From NCBI RefSeq assembly GCF_003049725.1, contig NZ_QAGM01000011.1, positions 45,891-109,890 on the forward strand: a stretch of 64,000 bases of DNA. Direction: 5' to 3'. The stretch is from Oceanimonas marisflavi. GTDB lineage: Bacteria; Pseudomonadota; Gammaproteobacteria; Enterobacterales; Aeromonadaceae. Position numbers and translations under genes: made by a program. Of the stretch, positions 27,583 to 36,082 are shown one piece after another. Below the pieces are notes generated by a model. It did no database searches and had not been told where the DNA came from. It worked only from the letters and a program-made list of their open reading frames with translations. The first letter of the stretch is position 1. Every line of letters starts with the position of its first letter.

Positions 27583-27611
27583 ATTATAGCGAAACGGCGG
27601 TTTTGCGGCTA
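27583..27611 (-). promoter_or_regulatory. Candidate purE promoter (-10 element)
   Basis: A perfect TATAAT reads on the minus strand at 27588-27583, about 55 bases before the purE start. The -35 region (27606-27611) is a poor match. CGCAAAAC and GTTTCGC half-sites between the two resemble PurR half-boxes, but their spacing is wrong for a standard PUR box, so I do not call one. Confidence 0.35.
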
Positions 27612-27617
27612 GCGGCA

Positions 27618-27953
27618 AACGCTCCGGGGGTGGACATTACCTGACTCTGTCGCTAAGGTATGACCCATGTAACAAATAAGGGTATTGCAACATTGAGGAG
27701 GTGTACGCCTTATGATGGGCGCGACCGAAGATTTACCGTAACGCACGACCCTGTGTCGTCGACCGCACAATACCAGGCTAACGCCAACGTCTTTAAGCGC
27801 ACTGCTTCGCTGCAAAACATACTCGAATTGTTTGCCGAACCCTAACCGGTTCTACACGTCCGTTGCCGTCAGCCAGGTCGTCCAAACCGCGCCCCGCATT
27901 TCACCCTGGGTGATGCTGCTGGCGCTTGTCTGTGTTTTTCGCAAGACAGGGAG
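27618..27953 (+). other. Long leader region before the symporter, no confirmed gene
   Basis: About 335 bases separate the purE promoter area from the symporter start. A tiny reading frame (27712-27741, MMGATEDLP) follows AGGAGG at 27696-27701 by 10 bases and could be a leader peptide. A 61-codon frame across the same stretch (27660-27845) lacks the third-position G/C bias of real genes here. I do not recognise a riboswitch class. Confidence 0.4.
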
Positions 27954-29639
27954 ATGAACTTGGAACTCTATCAATTTTCCAGCACGACTGTGCTGCTGCT
28001 GCTGGCCGCCTTCTACGGCGGAACCTATCTGATCACCACCTTCATCAAGAAGGAAGAGGAAGACACCGACGCCTTTATGGTGTCCAACCACAGCGTGGGC
28101 TTTGGCATGGGGGCGGCCAGCATGACCGCCACCTGGATCTGGGCCGCCTCGTTTTATGCCGCCGCTACCTCGGGCTACACCTACGGGGTGTCGGGTCCGC
28201 TTCACTATGGTCTGTGGGGCGCACTGATGATTTTGTTCATCTACCCCTTTGGCCGTCGCTTCCGCGCCCTGGCGCCCAACGCCCATACTCTTGGGGAAGT
28301 CATTCACGCCCGTCACGGCTCCTCGAGCCAGTTGATCCTGGCGTTTTCCAACCTGCTGGGCAGCATCATCAGCCTGATGGTGAACTTCACCGCCGCCGGC
28401 GCCCTGGTGTCGGTGCTGTCGCCGCTGTCCTTCCAGACCGGCGTGATCATCGCCGGCGTGGGCGTACTCAGCTACACCCTGTGGTCGGGCTTCCGCGCCT
28501 CCGTGCTCACCGACTTCGCCCAGCTGATCGCGCTGATGGCCATCGCCGTGGTGATCATTCCTGCCGTGCTGTTCGCCATGGGCGGCCCGGCCGAGGTGAT
28601 GAACGGCTTTGATCACCTCACCGCCGAGCAGGCCAACCTGTTCTCCACCGATGCCGTTCTGCATCAGGGTGCGCCCTACTTTGTGGCGGTGCTGGCCTAT
28701 GCCATCGGTAACCAGACCATTTCCCAGCGGCTGTTTGCGGTCAACGAGAAGCACATCAAACCGACTTTCCTGACCGCTACCCTGGGCTACGGCGCCATTG
28801 TGATTGGTCTGGGCATGATCGGCCTGATGGCCCTGACTACAGGTGTTGAGCCGCTGAACGGTGACATGAACAACCTGATCCCGCAGATGGTGTCCAGCTA
28901 CCTGCCGCCGGTATTTATTGCCCTGTTCTTTATTCTGGTGATCGGCTCGCTCTCATCCACCGCCGACTCGGATCTGTCTGCCCTGTCCGCCATCGTGATG
29001 GCCGACGTTTACGGCAAGAACATTGCCAGGGGCAAGGCCGATCCCAAGCGCATGCTGTTTATCGGCCGGCTGACCATGGTGGTGGCCACCATGCTGGGCA
29101 TTGTCTTTGCCAGCTTCTCTCTCGATATTCTGGTGATGCTGGTGTTCGTGGGCGCACTCTGGGGTGCCATCGTATTCCCGGTCATCGCCAGCTGCTTCTG
29201 GAACCGGGTCACCAACCGGGCCTTTACTACCTCGGTAGTGGCTGCCCTGATCATGTTCTGCGTGGCCCGCTTTGAGCTGCTGCCCATGACCGGCGCCGTG
29301 GCCGTGCTGTTTGAACTGCTGGCCAGTATCGGTGGCGGTGTGGTGATCGGCCTGATGGCGTTCGGCTTCTTTGGGCGCCACGTCGGCTTTATCGCCGGCA
29401 TCCTCGCCGGCCTGGCGCTGATGTTCTTTGCCACCGGTTTCCTGCGGGAATATACCGTGTTGCTGTCTTCTCTGGTGGCCTACGGCGTCAGCACCCTGGT
29501 TTGCGTGCTGGTGAGCCTGATGGACGACCAGAAGTTCGACTTTAATCTGATTAAAAAGCGTGTGGGCAACTACGACGACCGTTTCGAGCATGCTGCTCCG
29601 GCTGCCATGAAAACCGCTCACCTTGCCAAGGAGTCCTGA
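27954..29639 (+). CDS. Sodium:solute symporter family protein
   Basis: A 561 aa inner-membrane carrier of the SSS family (PutP/Dur3 type), with about 13 helices and a Na+-site-type serine motif in VIGSLSSTADSDLSALSAI. The segments ASMTATWIWAASFYAAATS and AIGNQTISQRLFAVNEKHIK are also typical. The substrate cannot be assigned. The ATG at 27954 abuts AGGGAG directly; a TTG at 27960 has the same site at 6 bases and may be the true start. The stop is followed without a gap by a 43-residue membrane protein, known in this family as a putative transporter small subunit. Confidence 0.88.
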   Translation: MNLELYQFSSTTVLLLLAAFYGGTYLITTFIKKEEEDTDAFMVSNHSVGFGMGAASMTATWIWAASFYAAATSGYTYGVSGPLHYGLWGALMILFIYPFGRRFRALAPNAHTLGEVIHARHGSSSQLILAFSNLLGSIISLMVNFTAAGALVSVLSPLSFQTGVIIAGVGVLSYTLWSGFRASVLTDFAQLIALMAIAVVIIPAVLFAMGGPAEVMNGFDHLTAEQANLFSTDAVLHQGAPYFVAVLAYAIGNQTISQRLFAVNEKHIKPTFLTATLGYGAIVIGLGMIGLMALTTGVEPLNGDMNNLIPQMVSSYLPPVFIALFFILVIGSLSSTADSDLSALSAIVMADVYGKNIARGKADPKRMLFIGRLTMVVATMLGIVFASFSLDILVMLVFVGALWGAIVFPVIASCFWNRVTNRAFTTSVVAALIMFCVARFELLPMTGAVAVLFELLASIGGGVVIGLMAFGFFGRHVGFIAGILAGLALMFFATGFLREYTVLLSSLVAYGVSTLVCVLVSLMDDQKFDFNLIKKRVGNYDDRFEHAAPAAMKTAHLAKES

Positions 29640-29771
29640 ATGAATGAACTGACCCTGGGGGCCTATATTCTGATCTGGCCCGCCCTCACCCTCTGGGTGC
29701 TGATCATGATCTGCCGCGGCGTGTGGAAAGACATCGTCGCCGCCAAGAAGGAAAACCGCGAGCTGGTGTAA
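29640..29771 (+). CDS. Putative transporter small subunit (43 aa membrane protein)
   Basis: A short gene starting on the base after the symporter stop, with AAGGAG six bases upstream. The product has one long membrane helix (GAYILIWPALTLWVLIMI) and a basic tail, RGVWKDIVAAKKENRELV. The composition and position match small proteins annotated beside SSS symporters as putative transporter small subunits. A role in folding or stability of the carrier is an inference. A terminator follows 15 bases later, so the pair forms a two-gene operon. Confidence 0.8.
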   Translation: MNELTLGAYILIWPALTLWVLIMICRGVWKDIVAAKKENRELV

Positions 29772-29786
29772 GCCACCGCGGAGAGC

Positions 29787-29818
29787 AAAAAGCGGACCTC
29801 AAGGGGTCCGCTTTTTTT
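29787..29818 (+). terminator. Terminator of the symporter operon
   Basis: Perfect 12 bp stem AAAAAGCGGACC/GGTCCGCTTTTT with a six-base loop and extra Ts. Confidence 0.9.
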
Positions 29819-29849
29819 GTAATCATACGAAGGCAAGCGATTCATTAGC

Positions 29850-29972
29850 TTCACGAAGCAGCAGCGGGGATTGCCGTAGCCGACCGTCAAATTCCAGGGA
29901 TGGAATTTGCCGAGCGTCCCACGGATGGGCTTGGAGCGTGTCGGCGGAGTGCAACCACGCTGTTGCTTCGCA
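29850..29972 (-). repeat. Structured intergenic repeat, copy 2
   Basis: Inverted relative to the copy at 19667-19790, about 89% identical by eye. The central hairpin arms are AAATTCCAT and TGGAATTT, and the outer arms GAAGCAACAGCG and CGCTGCTGCTTC. Positions that differ in stems change on both sides. It lies between the 3' ends of the symporter operon and the SbtA-like gene. Confidence 0.85.
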
Positions 29973-29983
29973 TGCTGTGTATA

Positions 29984-30916
29984 TCAGGCCGCCAGCCAGC
30001 GGGCGTAGAGCGGAATGCCCACCAGTACATTAAAGGGAAAGGTCACCGCCAGTGAGGCCAGCATGGCGAGGCCAATGTCGGCCTTTTCGATGGCGGCGCC
30101 AATGGCCGCCGGGGCGGCAATATAGGAAGCACTGGCCACCAGCGCCACCAGGATCAGCGCGCTGCCCGCCGGCAGACTGAGCGCCGAGGCCGCCACAACC
30201 CCCAGGCCCGCCAGCACCAGGGGGGCTGCCAGGGCAAACAGCATCACCGGCCAGCGCTTCCAGGGCACCGGCGTCAACGCCTTGGCCGCGCACAGCCCCA
30301 TTTCCAGCAAAAACAGCGCCAGCAACGCCTTGAAGGCGTGAATAAACAGATCGCTCACCGGCGCCGCCCGCTCGGGACCGTAGAAATAGCCGATAAGTAC
30401 GCCGCCGGTAAGCAACACCACGCCCCGGCTGGTGAGCGCTTCATGCCAGACGCTGCCGCTGCTGGCAACACCATCCTGTCCCGCCAGCCGTTTGTACAGG
30501 GAAATGGCCACCACGATGGCGGGCAGCTCCAGCAGCACCAGGTAAAGGGTGGTTTCCGGCGCGATTTCCAGCTGCAGGGTCTGGGCATAGGCCAGCGCCA
30601 CCGCAAAGGTGCCGGCGCTCACCGAGCCGTAGTGGGCGGCCAGGCTGGCGCTGTTGGCCTGATCGAGACGCAGCAGCCGGCGCGCCAGCGGATAGCACAC
30701 CAGCGGGATCAATACTCCCAGGGACGCCACCGCCAGCAGCTCCGGCACCAGCTGCCAGTGCAGGTTGCCGTGCAGCGCCAGCCCGCCCTTGAAGCCGATG
30801 GTCAGCATCAGCAAAATCCCCAGGGTATCGTAGGCGGCCTTGGGCACCTGCAAGTCCGAGCGGGCCAGCCCCGCAACTACCCCCAGCGCAAAAAACGCCA
30901 CCACTATATCCGGCAT
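29984..30916 (-). CDS. sbtA: SbtA-like sodium-dependent bicarbonate permease
   Basis: A 310 aa inner-membrane protein of the sodium-dependent bicarbonate transporter family (PF05982), with about ten helices in two inverted halves. It has LLMLTIGFKGG, NSASLAAHYGSVSAGTFAVALAY in outline, and ALFLLEMGLCAAKAL, matching cyanobacterial SbtA motifs. The frame extends upstream, but AGGGGG lies 6 bases before ATG 30916. The function in a heterotroph is inferred to be bicarbonate supply for carboxylases. No SbtB-like PII gene is next to it. It is divergent from a LysR regulator. Confidence 0.82.
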   Translation of the reverse strand: MPDIVVAFFALGVVAGLARSDLQVPKAAYDTLGILLMLTIGFKGGLALHGNLHWQLVPELLAVASLGVLIPLVCYPLARRLLRLDQANSASLAAHYGSVSAGTFAVALAYAQTLQLEIAPETTLYLVLLELPAIVVAISLYKRLAGQDGVASSGSVWHEALTSRGVVLLTGGVLIGYFYGPERAAPVSDLFIHAFKALLALFLLEMGLCAAKALTPVPWKRWPVMLFALAAPLVLAGLGVVAASALSLPAGSALILVALVASASYIAAPAAIGAAIEKADIGLAMLASLAVTFPFNVLVGIPLYARWLAA

Positions 30917-31123
30917 ATCATTCCCCCTTTGTCTGATAAATAACGTCTGGTAAATCACGCGCACAGCCGGGCCTGCGACAGGGCCAAGGGCCTGCCGGCA
31001 TGGCAGAAAACGGGCTGTAAACGAGTGCCGGCCGAAGCCGAGTCTGGAAAGTGGGGACATTGTGCGTTGCCGGCGCTATAGTTACCAATAAATGTTATTT
31101 AAGCTATATATAGATAATTGTCC

Positions 31124-32074
31124 ATGAATGTACGCCACCTGACCTTCCGCCTGCTGCAGGTATATGTGGCCGTGGTGCGGCTGGGATCCGTGTCCCGGGC
31201 CGCCGCCCAGTTGCATCTGACCCAGCCTACTGTTTCCCAGCAGCTCAAACGCCTGGCCGAGGCGGTGGGCGAACCACTGCTCGATAACCAGATGAAACCC
31301 ACCTTTATCGGCACCGAGCTCTACCATGCCGCCCTCGACGCCCTGTCCCGCTTTGAGGATTTCGGCGGTTTTCTGCAGGATGCCCGCCAGGGCACCCGAG
31401 GCAGCTTCAGCATTGGTGTGGTGACCACCGCCAAGTATATTCTGCCCCGGCTGCTGGGGCCCTTTAATCGCCAGTTTCCGGGGGTGGAAGTGTCCATCAG
31501 CGTGGGCAACCGGGGCTATATTCTGGAGCGCCATCGCCATCAGCAGGACGATCTGTATTTGTTCAGCCATCCTCCCGCCGGCGAGCACACCCTGAGCGGG
31601 CGTTTTATTCACAACCCGCTGGTGCTGATCACCCCTCCGGACCACTGGGCGGTAAAAAACCCGCCGGCCAGCTTTGGCGCCCTGCTGAACGAACGTTTTC
31701 TGCTACGGGAACCGGGTAGCGCCACCCGGCTGGTATTCGAGGAATGGCTGCGCAGCCACAATCTGCAGCTGAAGCGGGTAATGCAGATAGAAAGCAACGA
31801 AGTCATTCGCATGAGTGTGGAGCAGGGCCTGGGGCTGGCGGTACTGTCGGAGCACACCCTGGCGGAAGGCCAGCACCGGCTGGGCCGCCCGGCATTGCCG
31901 GAGTTTCCGCTCACCAGCCACTGGTATCTGGTGTGCCACGGCAACCGACGCTTGCCCTACCCCGCCGCCAACTTTGTGCATTTTGTCAACGACCATCTCG
32001 CCCGCTGCGTGGACGAGCGCTACATTCACAACGATCTGGCCGCCCTGCTGGCACACCTTGATCGTTCCTTGTAA
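31124..32074 (+). CDS. LysR family transcriptional regulator (CbbR-like)
   Basis: A 316 aa LysR protein. The N-terminal winged helix contains VRLGSVSRAAAQLHLTQPTVSQQLKRLAE, and the effector domain begins at about residue 90 (GSFSIGVVTTAKYILPRLL), a form common in CbbR-like regulators of carbon fixation. It is divergent from the SbtA-like permease, its likely target, so the effector may be a carbon metabolite. ATG 31124 is used in place of TTG 31118; no clear ribosome site is seen. An A/T palindrome CTATATATAG lies in the spacer. Confidence 0.87.
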   Translation: MNVRHLTFRLLQVYVAVVRLGSVSRAAAQLHLTQPTVSQQLKRLAEAVGEPLLDNQMKPTFIGTELYHAALDALSRFEDFGGFLQDARQGTRGSFSIGVVTTAKYILPRLLGPFNRQFPGVEVSISVGNRGYILERHRHQQDDLYLFSHPPAGEHTLSGRFIHNPLVLITPPDHWAVKNPPASFGALLNERFLLREPGSATRLVFEEWLRSHNLQLKRVMQIESNEVIRMSVEQGLGLAVLSEHTLAEGQHRLGRPALPEFPLTSHWYLVCHGNRRLPYPAANFVHFVNDHLARCVDERYIHNDLAALLAHLDRSL

Positions 32075-32138
32075 CTTGTAATAAGCACCATTGAACGGTC
32101 AGGCTCACCTGACAGTAATAAACAGATTATCAATGCGA

Positions 32139-33485
32139 TTACCCATTAGCAGGCGGGCTCTGAACCGGCCGCCAGCTCAAGACCATCAATCCCGCCAGGG
32201 CGGAAAACACGGAGGCAAGAAATATTCCCGTTTTGGCCGCATCGAGCAGACTATCATCAAACGCCATGTCTGCGATAAACAACGCCATGGTAAAGCCGAT
32301 CCCGGCGAGCAGACCGCCGCCAGCCAACAGAGGCCAGCTGAGTCCGGGTGGCAGAATGGCAATATGCAGCCGCAGCGCCAGCCAGCTGAACAATAAAATG
32401 CCAACCGGTTTACCAAGCACAAACCCCATAAACACCGCCAACGTGACCGGCCCTCCCAAATGATTGAACGACAATGTCACTCCGGCGTTGGCAAAAGCAA
32501 AAAGGGGCATAATGACGAACCCCACCCAGGGGTGCAGCGCCATTTCAAGCCGCTCTACCGGCGATAGCGTTTCACGAGCCGCTATTTCCGCCATTTTCAG
32601 GGTCTCCCTGTCCTCGGTATGCCCGCTGTTGCCTTCTCGACCAGCGGGATGTGCCACCACCTGATTTAGAATCGCGTACAAACGAGTGTCACTGACCCAC
32701 CGGCGCGCAGGCGTCATCAGACCCAATATGACTCCGGTTATGGTGGCATGCACTCCGGAGGCATCCACCACGAGCCAAATCAGGACACCCATCAGAATAT
32801 AGAGTGCAAAACCACGAATCCCCATTCTCGACATCCCTCCGACCACAGCCAGCCCCAGCCCGGCGACGATCAGAAGTGGCCAGGCGATGTCAGTGCTGTA
32901 ACCGATGGCCACGATCAGAATGGCGCCAATGTCGTCCACTATCGCCAAAGACAACAGAAACATGCGCAGGCTTTGAGGTATACGCGATCCCAGCAGGGCC
33001 AGGCAACCGATCACAAACGCCGTATCGGTCGCCATAACGGTCCCCCAGCCTGGCTGGCCGGGCTGAGCATATTGCAACAGCAGGTAAATGGCAGCCGGAA
33101 CCAGCATCCCCCCCAAAGCGGCAGCAATGGACAAGGCCGCCACTCGTGGCCGACTCAATTCCCCAAGCACCCACTCCCGCTTTAGCTCCAGCGCAACCAG
33201 AAAAAAGAACAGCGTCATCAGACCATCATTAATCCACTCACGCAGGGAGCGGACCAACACCATTGGTCCGGCACTCAAGCCTGCCGGCAGCTCCCAGAAA
33301 TGTTCAAAAGACATCGCCCAGGGTGAGTTGGACACCGCCAGTGCCGCAAGGGTAAACAGCAGCAGCATGGCTCCGGCCGTTGTCTCAACCTGAACAAAAC
33401 GTACAAAGGGATTTGTCAGCCGCTCGACCAGTGCTTTTGGCAATCGGGTGGTATTGGAAGGAACTGTCGGGTCCGTGTTCATCAT
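32139..33485 (-). CDS. nhaA: Na+/H+ antiporter NhaA
   Basis: An inner-membrane antiporter exporting Na+ or Li+ in exchange for two protons. The 448 aa protein is longer than E. coli NhaA (388) because of an N-terminal extension and a hydrophilic loop near residues 285-310 (AGREGNSGHTEDRETLK). The essential paired aspartates are present in SLAIVDDIGAILIVA, and FFFLVALELKREWVLGEL and GVHATITGVILGL are typical. The next ATG (33482) is an equally good start. It is followed upstream by a hemolysin III gene on the same strand. Confidence 0.93.
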   Translation of the reverse strand: MMNTDPTVPSNTTRLPKALVERLTNPFVRFVQVETTAGAMLLLFTLAALAVSNSPWAMSFEHFWELPAGLSAGPMVLVRSLREWINDGLMTLFFFLVALELKREWVLGELSRPRVAALSIAAALGGMLVPAAIYLLLQYAQPGQPGWGTVMATDTAFVIGCLALLGSRIPQSLRMFLLSLAIVDDIGAILIVAIGYSTDIAWPLLIVAGLGLAVVGGMSRMGIRGFALYILMGVLIWLVVDASGVHATITGVILGLMTPARRWVSDTRLYAILNQVVAHPAGREGNSGHTEDRETLKMAEIAARETLSPVERLEMALHPWVGFVIMPLFAFANAGVTLSFNHLGGPVTLAVFMGFVLGKPVGILLFSWLALRLHIAILPPGLSWPLLAGGGLLAGIGFTMALFIADMAFDDSLLDAAKTGIFLASVFSALAGLMVLSWRPVQSPPANG

Positions 33486-33515
33486 GGAATTTCCCGTATA
33501 GGAGGCATGGTGCGC

Positions 33516-34172
33516 TCAGCTTGCATACCAGAGCACCGCAAAGTAATGGCAAACAGTGCCTCCCATCACAAAGAGGTGCCAGATGAAGTGGCCGAAGCGC
33601 AGCTTTGAATCGGTTGCAAAAAACACCACGCCCAGGGTGTAGAGCAACCCGCCTCCCGCCAGCCACAGCAGTCCCGGCATGGGCAAAACAGACAACAAGG
33701 GTCCGGCAGCCAGCACAATCAGCCAGCCCATAACCAGATAAAGGCCGGTAGCCACCACCGGATGAGGACGTCTCGCCACAATATTCAACACAATGCCGGC
33801 AGCCGCCATCCCCCAAATCAACCCGAACAGGGTCCATCCCCAGGCGCCACTGAGCACGCCCAGGGTAAATGGGGTGTAAGTACCGGCAATAAGCAAAAAA
33901 ATCGCGGCATGCTCAATACGCCGGCACAGCCGCTTGAGACCGCCGGGCCAGAGCAGGTGATAAAGCGCCGAGGAGAAATACAGCAACATGGCCGTTGTAG
34001 CAAAGACACTGGCACCCGCCACATCGGCCGCCGTGCCGTAACGCACCTTGTTTATAATCAGCCAGGGGGTGCCGATCGCCATGGCAACCAACGCCAGGCC
34101 ATGACTGATGCCATTTGCAAGTTCTTCACCGCGCGACTGCTCGCGCGATAGCCTGGAGTCAAATGAACGCAT
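33516..34172 (-). CDS. Hemolysin III / PAQR family membrane protein
   Basis: A 218 aa protein with seven predicted helices of the HlyIII (YqfA) branch of PAQR receptors, thought to be zinc-dependent hydrolases, though bacterial activity is unproven. The conserved metal-type residues are in FSSALYHL, RIEHAAIFLLIAGTYTPF and FGHFIWHLFVMGG. AGG lies 8 bases before ATG 34172; the frame opens at GTG 34199. It ends 30 bp before nhaA on the same strand, so both may share a transcript. Confidence 0.87.
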   Translation of the reverse strand: MRSFDSRLSREQSRGEELANGISHGLALVAMAIGTPWLIINKVRYGTAADVAGASVFATTAMLLYFSSALYHLLWPGGLKRLCRRIEHAAIFLLIAGTYTPFTLGVLSGAWGWTLFGLIWGMAAAGIVLNIVARRPHPVVATGLYLVMGWLIVLAAGPLLSVLPMPGLLWLAGGGLLYTLGVVFFATDSKLRFGHFIWHLFVMGGTVCHYFAVLWYAS

Positions 34173-34353
34173 ATGGTTGCCTGTCAGCGCGACCGGCAAA
34201 ATGGTCGTCTCAAACGAGGTTGAGTGCCAAGGAAAATCAAACCGGCTTTGTTCAGCATAGTGGCAGACCTGAACATTGCCTATTAATACGCCATCTGTTG
34301 TCAGAACAACACGGCAGCCGAGACCTGAGCAAGAGCCAAAAAAATCGTTGTCG

Positions 34354-35130
34354 TTAGCATTTGGCAGAGCTCTGGATATCCAGCTGCCACTTGGCCTGCC
34401 GGCGGTGCAGCAAGCGGCCCTGTGGCCCCCGCCCCTGCTCCAGAATTCTCACCCGGCCCTGCTCCATACTCAGCACCGTCTGGGCCCGGGTGCCGTAATC
34501 GTCGCCGGTAATAAAAATCGACGACAGCCGGCGCTCCAGCTCAAAGGGAATGCCGGTATCGGGCAGGGCGCCGTCGGGAGCTCGCGTGGCGTCGCTCAGC
34601 AAGGCCATGGCGGCGCCTTCATCGCCGGCGGACAGCGTGGCCAGGCCGCGTTTCAGCCGCACCGTCTTGGGCCAAGGGGTATTGAGCAAGCCGTTGGAGA
34701 GTCCGTAAAGACCGGCCGGCAAGGCGCGGGGCTCAGCGCCAGGGCGGTTGCCGCCATAGTGCAGCTCGCCGGTGAGCAAGTCTCCTGCCAGCAGGTTAAA
34801 ACCGGCGTACTCTTCTCCCCTGGCCAAAACTTGTTGCAGGTAGTGATGGGGAGATGACTCGCCGGTGAGAAACCCGGTGACCAGCTCGCCCCGGCTGCGC
34901 TTGCCGGCCTGGGGCGCGCCTTCCCGAAAATTGGTAAGCGCGGCAAAACGGCCGGCCTGAGTAATGCCCAACCAGGTGCCGCCCGCCTGCCGATCCCGGC
35001 CGGCCCAGAGCCCGGGATATTCCGGCCACCAGCCGGCGGGATCCGTGGGCCGGGCATGGAATTCATCCCGGTTGGCCAGCAGCAACAGGCGGCCATCGGC
35101 CGGTTGCCAGTCAAAGGCAATTAAACACAA
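34354..35130 (-). CDS. NRDE family protein (TANGO2 homologue)
   Basis: A 258 aa protein of the Ser/Thr-rich NRDE family, homologous to eukaryotic TANGO2 and reported to act in heme handling; the bacterial role is not settled. It begins MCLIAFDW with the invariant second-position Cys and contains the naming motif LLANRDEFHARP, then GTWLGITQAGRFAALTNFRE. The start codon is TTG, required to place Cys at position 2, with GGGG about 8 bases upstream. It probably stands alone, downstream of the ligase gene. Confidence 0.87.
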   Translation of the reverse strand: MCLIAFDWQPADGRLLLLANRDEFHARPTDPAGWWPEYPGLWAGRDRQAGGTWLGITQAGRFAALTNFREGAPQAGKRSRGELVTGFLTGESSPHHYLQQVLARGEEYAGFNLLAGDLLTGELHYGGNRPGAEPRALPAGLYGLSNGLLNTPWPKTVRLKRGLATLSAGDEGAAMALLSDATRAPDGALPDTGIPFELERRLSSIFITGDDYGTRAQTVLSMEQGRVRILEQGRGPQGRLLHRRQAKWQLDIQSSAKC

Positions 35131-35186
35131 AACGGTTACCCCTTTACATTTACATCGAATTTAACTGGCCCGGACCGGGCTCCGGC

Positions 35187-36029
35187 CTATGGATTCAGCG
35201 GTTCGCGCACCCGCCAGAAGCTGGCAAAACGGGGCAGCCCGGTGGCGGTCTCGCCACGGTAGCGGTACGTCACCACAGTACCCGGCGCCGGCGGGTTGCG
35301 CCGTTGCACATCGGTGAAGCCGGTACCCAGTTTAAAGCGCCGGCCATCTTCCGTTTCCACCAGCAGGGATCCCATCATGCCGGCATATTTTCCCTGCCCC
35401 GGCAGCTGCGCCAGCACGGTGGCCTCGGCATCCTGAAACTGTTTGAGTTTCAGCAACTCCTGATTACGCTCGGCTGCATAGCGGCTGTGCCGATGGCGCA
35501 ACATCAGGCCTTCACCACCCTGATCCGTTATTTCATCCAGCAAGGCCGCCAGGGCGGCGGCATCGGCCACCTCACGCTGTTCCACCCATTGCAGCCAGGG
35601 TACCTTCAGTGCTGCCAGCAAACGCCCCAGGTGTGCCGCCCGCTGCTCAAAGGGCAGATCGCTTGCCGGTGAGTCAAACACCATAAAACGAATCTCACGC
35701 CATTCCTCCTCCACAGGTTCAAAACGGCGCACCGCCGCCGACAGCTCGGCAAACCGGCCGCGACCGATCCACAGCTCACCATCGAGGGGTGTGTCGGGAA
35801 AGTCCGCCATAAACCAGCCGGGTGCAGCAAAAACATGGCCGCTGCGCGACACCAGTTGGCGGCCGTTCCAGTATGCCCGCACGCCGTCGAGCTTTTCGCT
35901 CACCAGGTAATCAACCGGGTTGTGATGAGGGGCATACTCCGCCGCCAGCTGCAGCGGCGGGGCCTCGGCCAGGGCCGGTACTATTAATCCCGGCCACAGC
36001 AGTGGTAATACCAGCGGAAAGTGTTTCAT
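35187..36029 (-). CDS. ATP-dependent DNA ligase with signal peptide (Lig E type)
   Basis: A small 280 aa ATP-dependent ligase without added domains. The nucleotidyltransferase motif I is SEKLDGVRAYW with the adenylated Lys, motif IV is GGEGLMLRH, motif V is LLKLKQF, and an OB-fold with YRYRG ends the protein. The N-terminus MKHFPLVLPLLWPGLIVPAL reads as a signal peptide, placing the enzyme in the periplasm as proposed for Lig E proteins. ATG 36029 follows AAGGAG by 7-8 bases; the frame extends further upstream. No competence genes are adjacent. A role in handling extracellular or incoming DNA is inferred. Confidence 0.87.
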   Translation of the reverse strand: MKHFPLVLPLLWPGLIVPALAEAPPLQLAAEYAPHHNPVDYLVSEKLDGVRAYWNGRQLVSRSGHVFAAPGWFMADFPDTPLDGELWIGRGRFAELSAAVRRFEPVEEEWREIRFMVFDSPASDLPFEQRAAHLGRLLAALKVPWLQWVEQREVADAAALAALLDEITDQGGEGLMLRHRHSRYAAERNQELLKLKQFQDAEATVLAQLPGQGKYAGMMGSLLVETEDGRRFKLGTGFTDVQRRNPPAPGTVVTYRYRGETATGLPRFASFWRVREPLNP

Positions 36030-36082
36030 AACGTGCTCCTTGTTGTTGTCCGGCAAAGTCTAGCCGCCCACAACAAAAGCCG

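Noticed and set aside
27580..27625. PurR box in front of purE
   Set aside because: Half-site-like CGCAAAAC and GTTTCGC are present, but spacing and flanks do not match the 16 bp PUR consensus.
27660..27845. 61-codon frame in the symporter leader
   Set aside because: No third-position G/C bias and no ribosome site at its own ATG; a strong AGGAGG inside it belongs to another frame.
32139..34353. nhaA and hemolysin III as a transferred island
   Set aside because: The sequence looks slightly less GC-rich than its neighbours and the NhaA is long, but there are no mobile genes or flanking repeats, and I could not compute composition.
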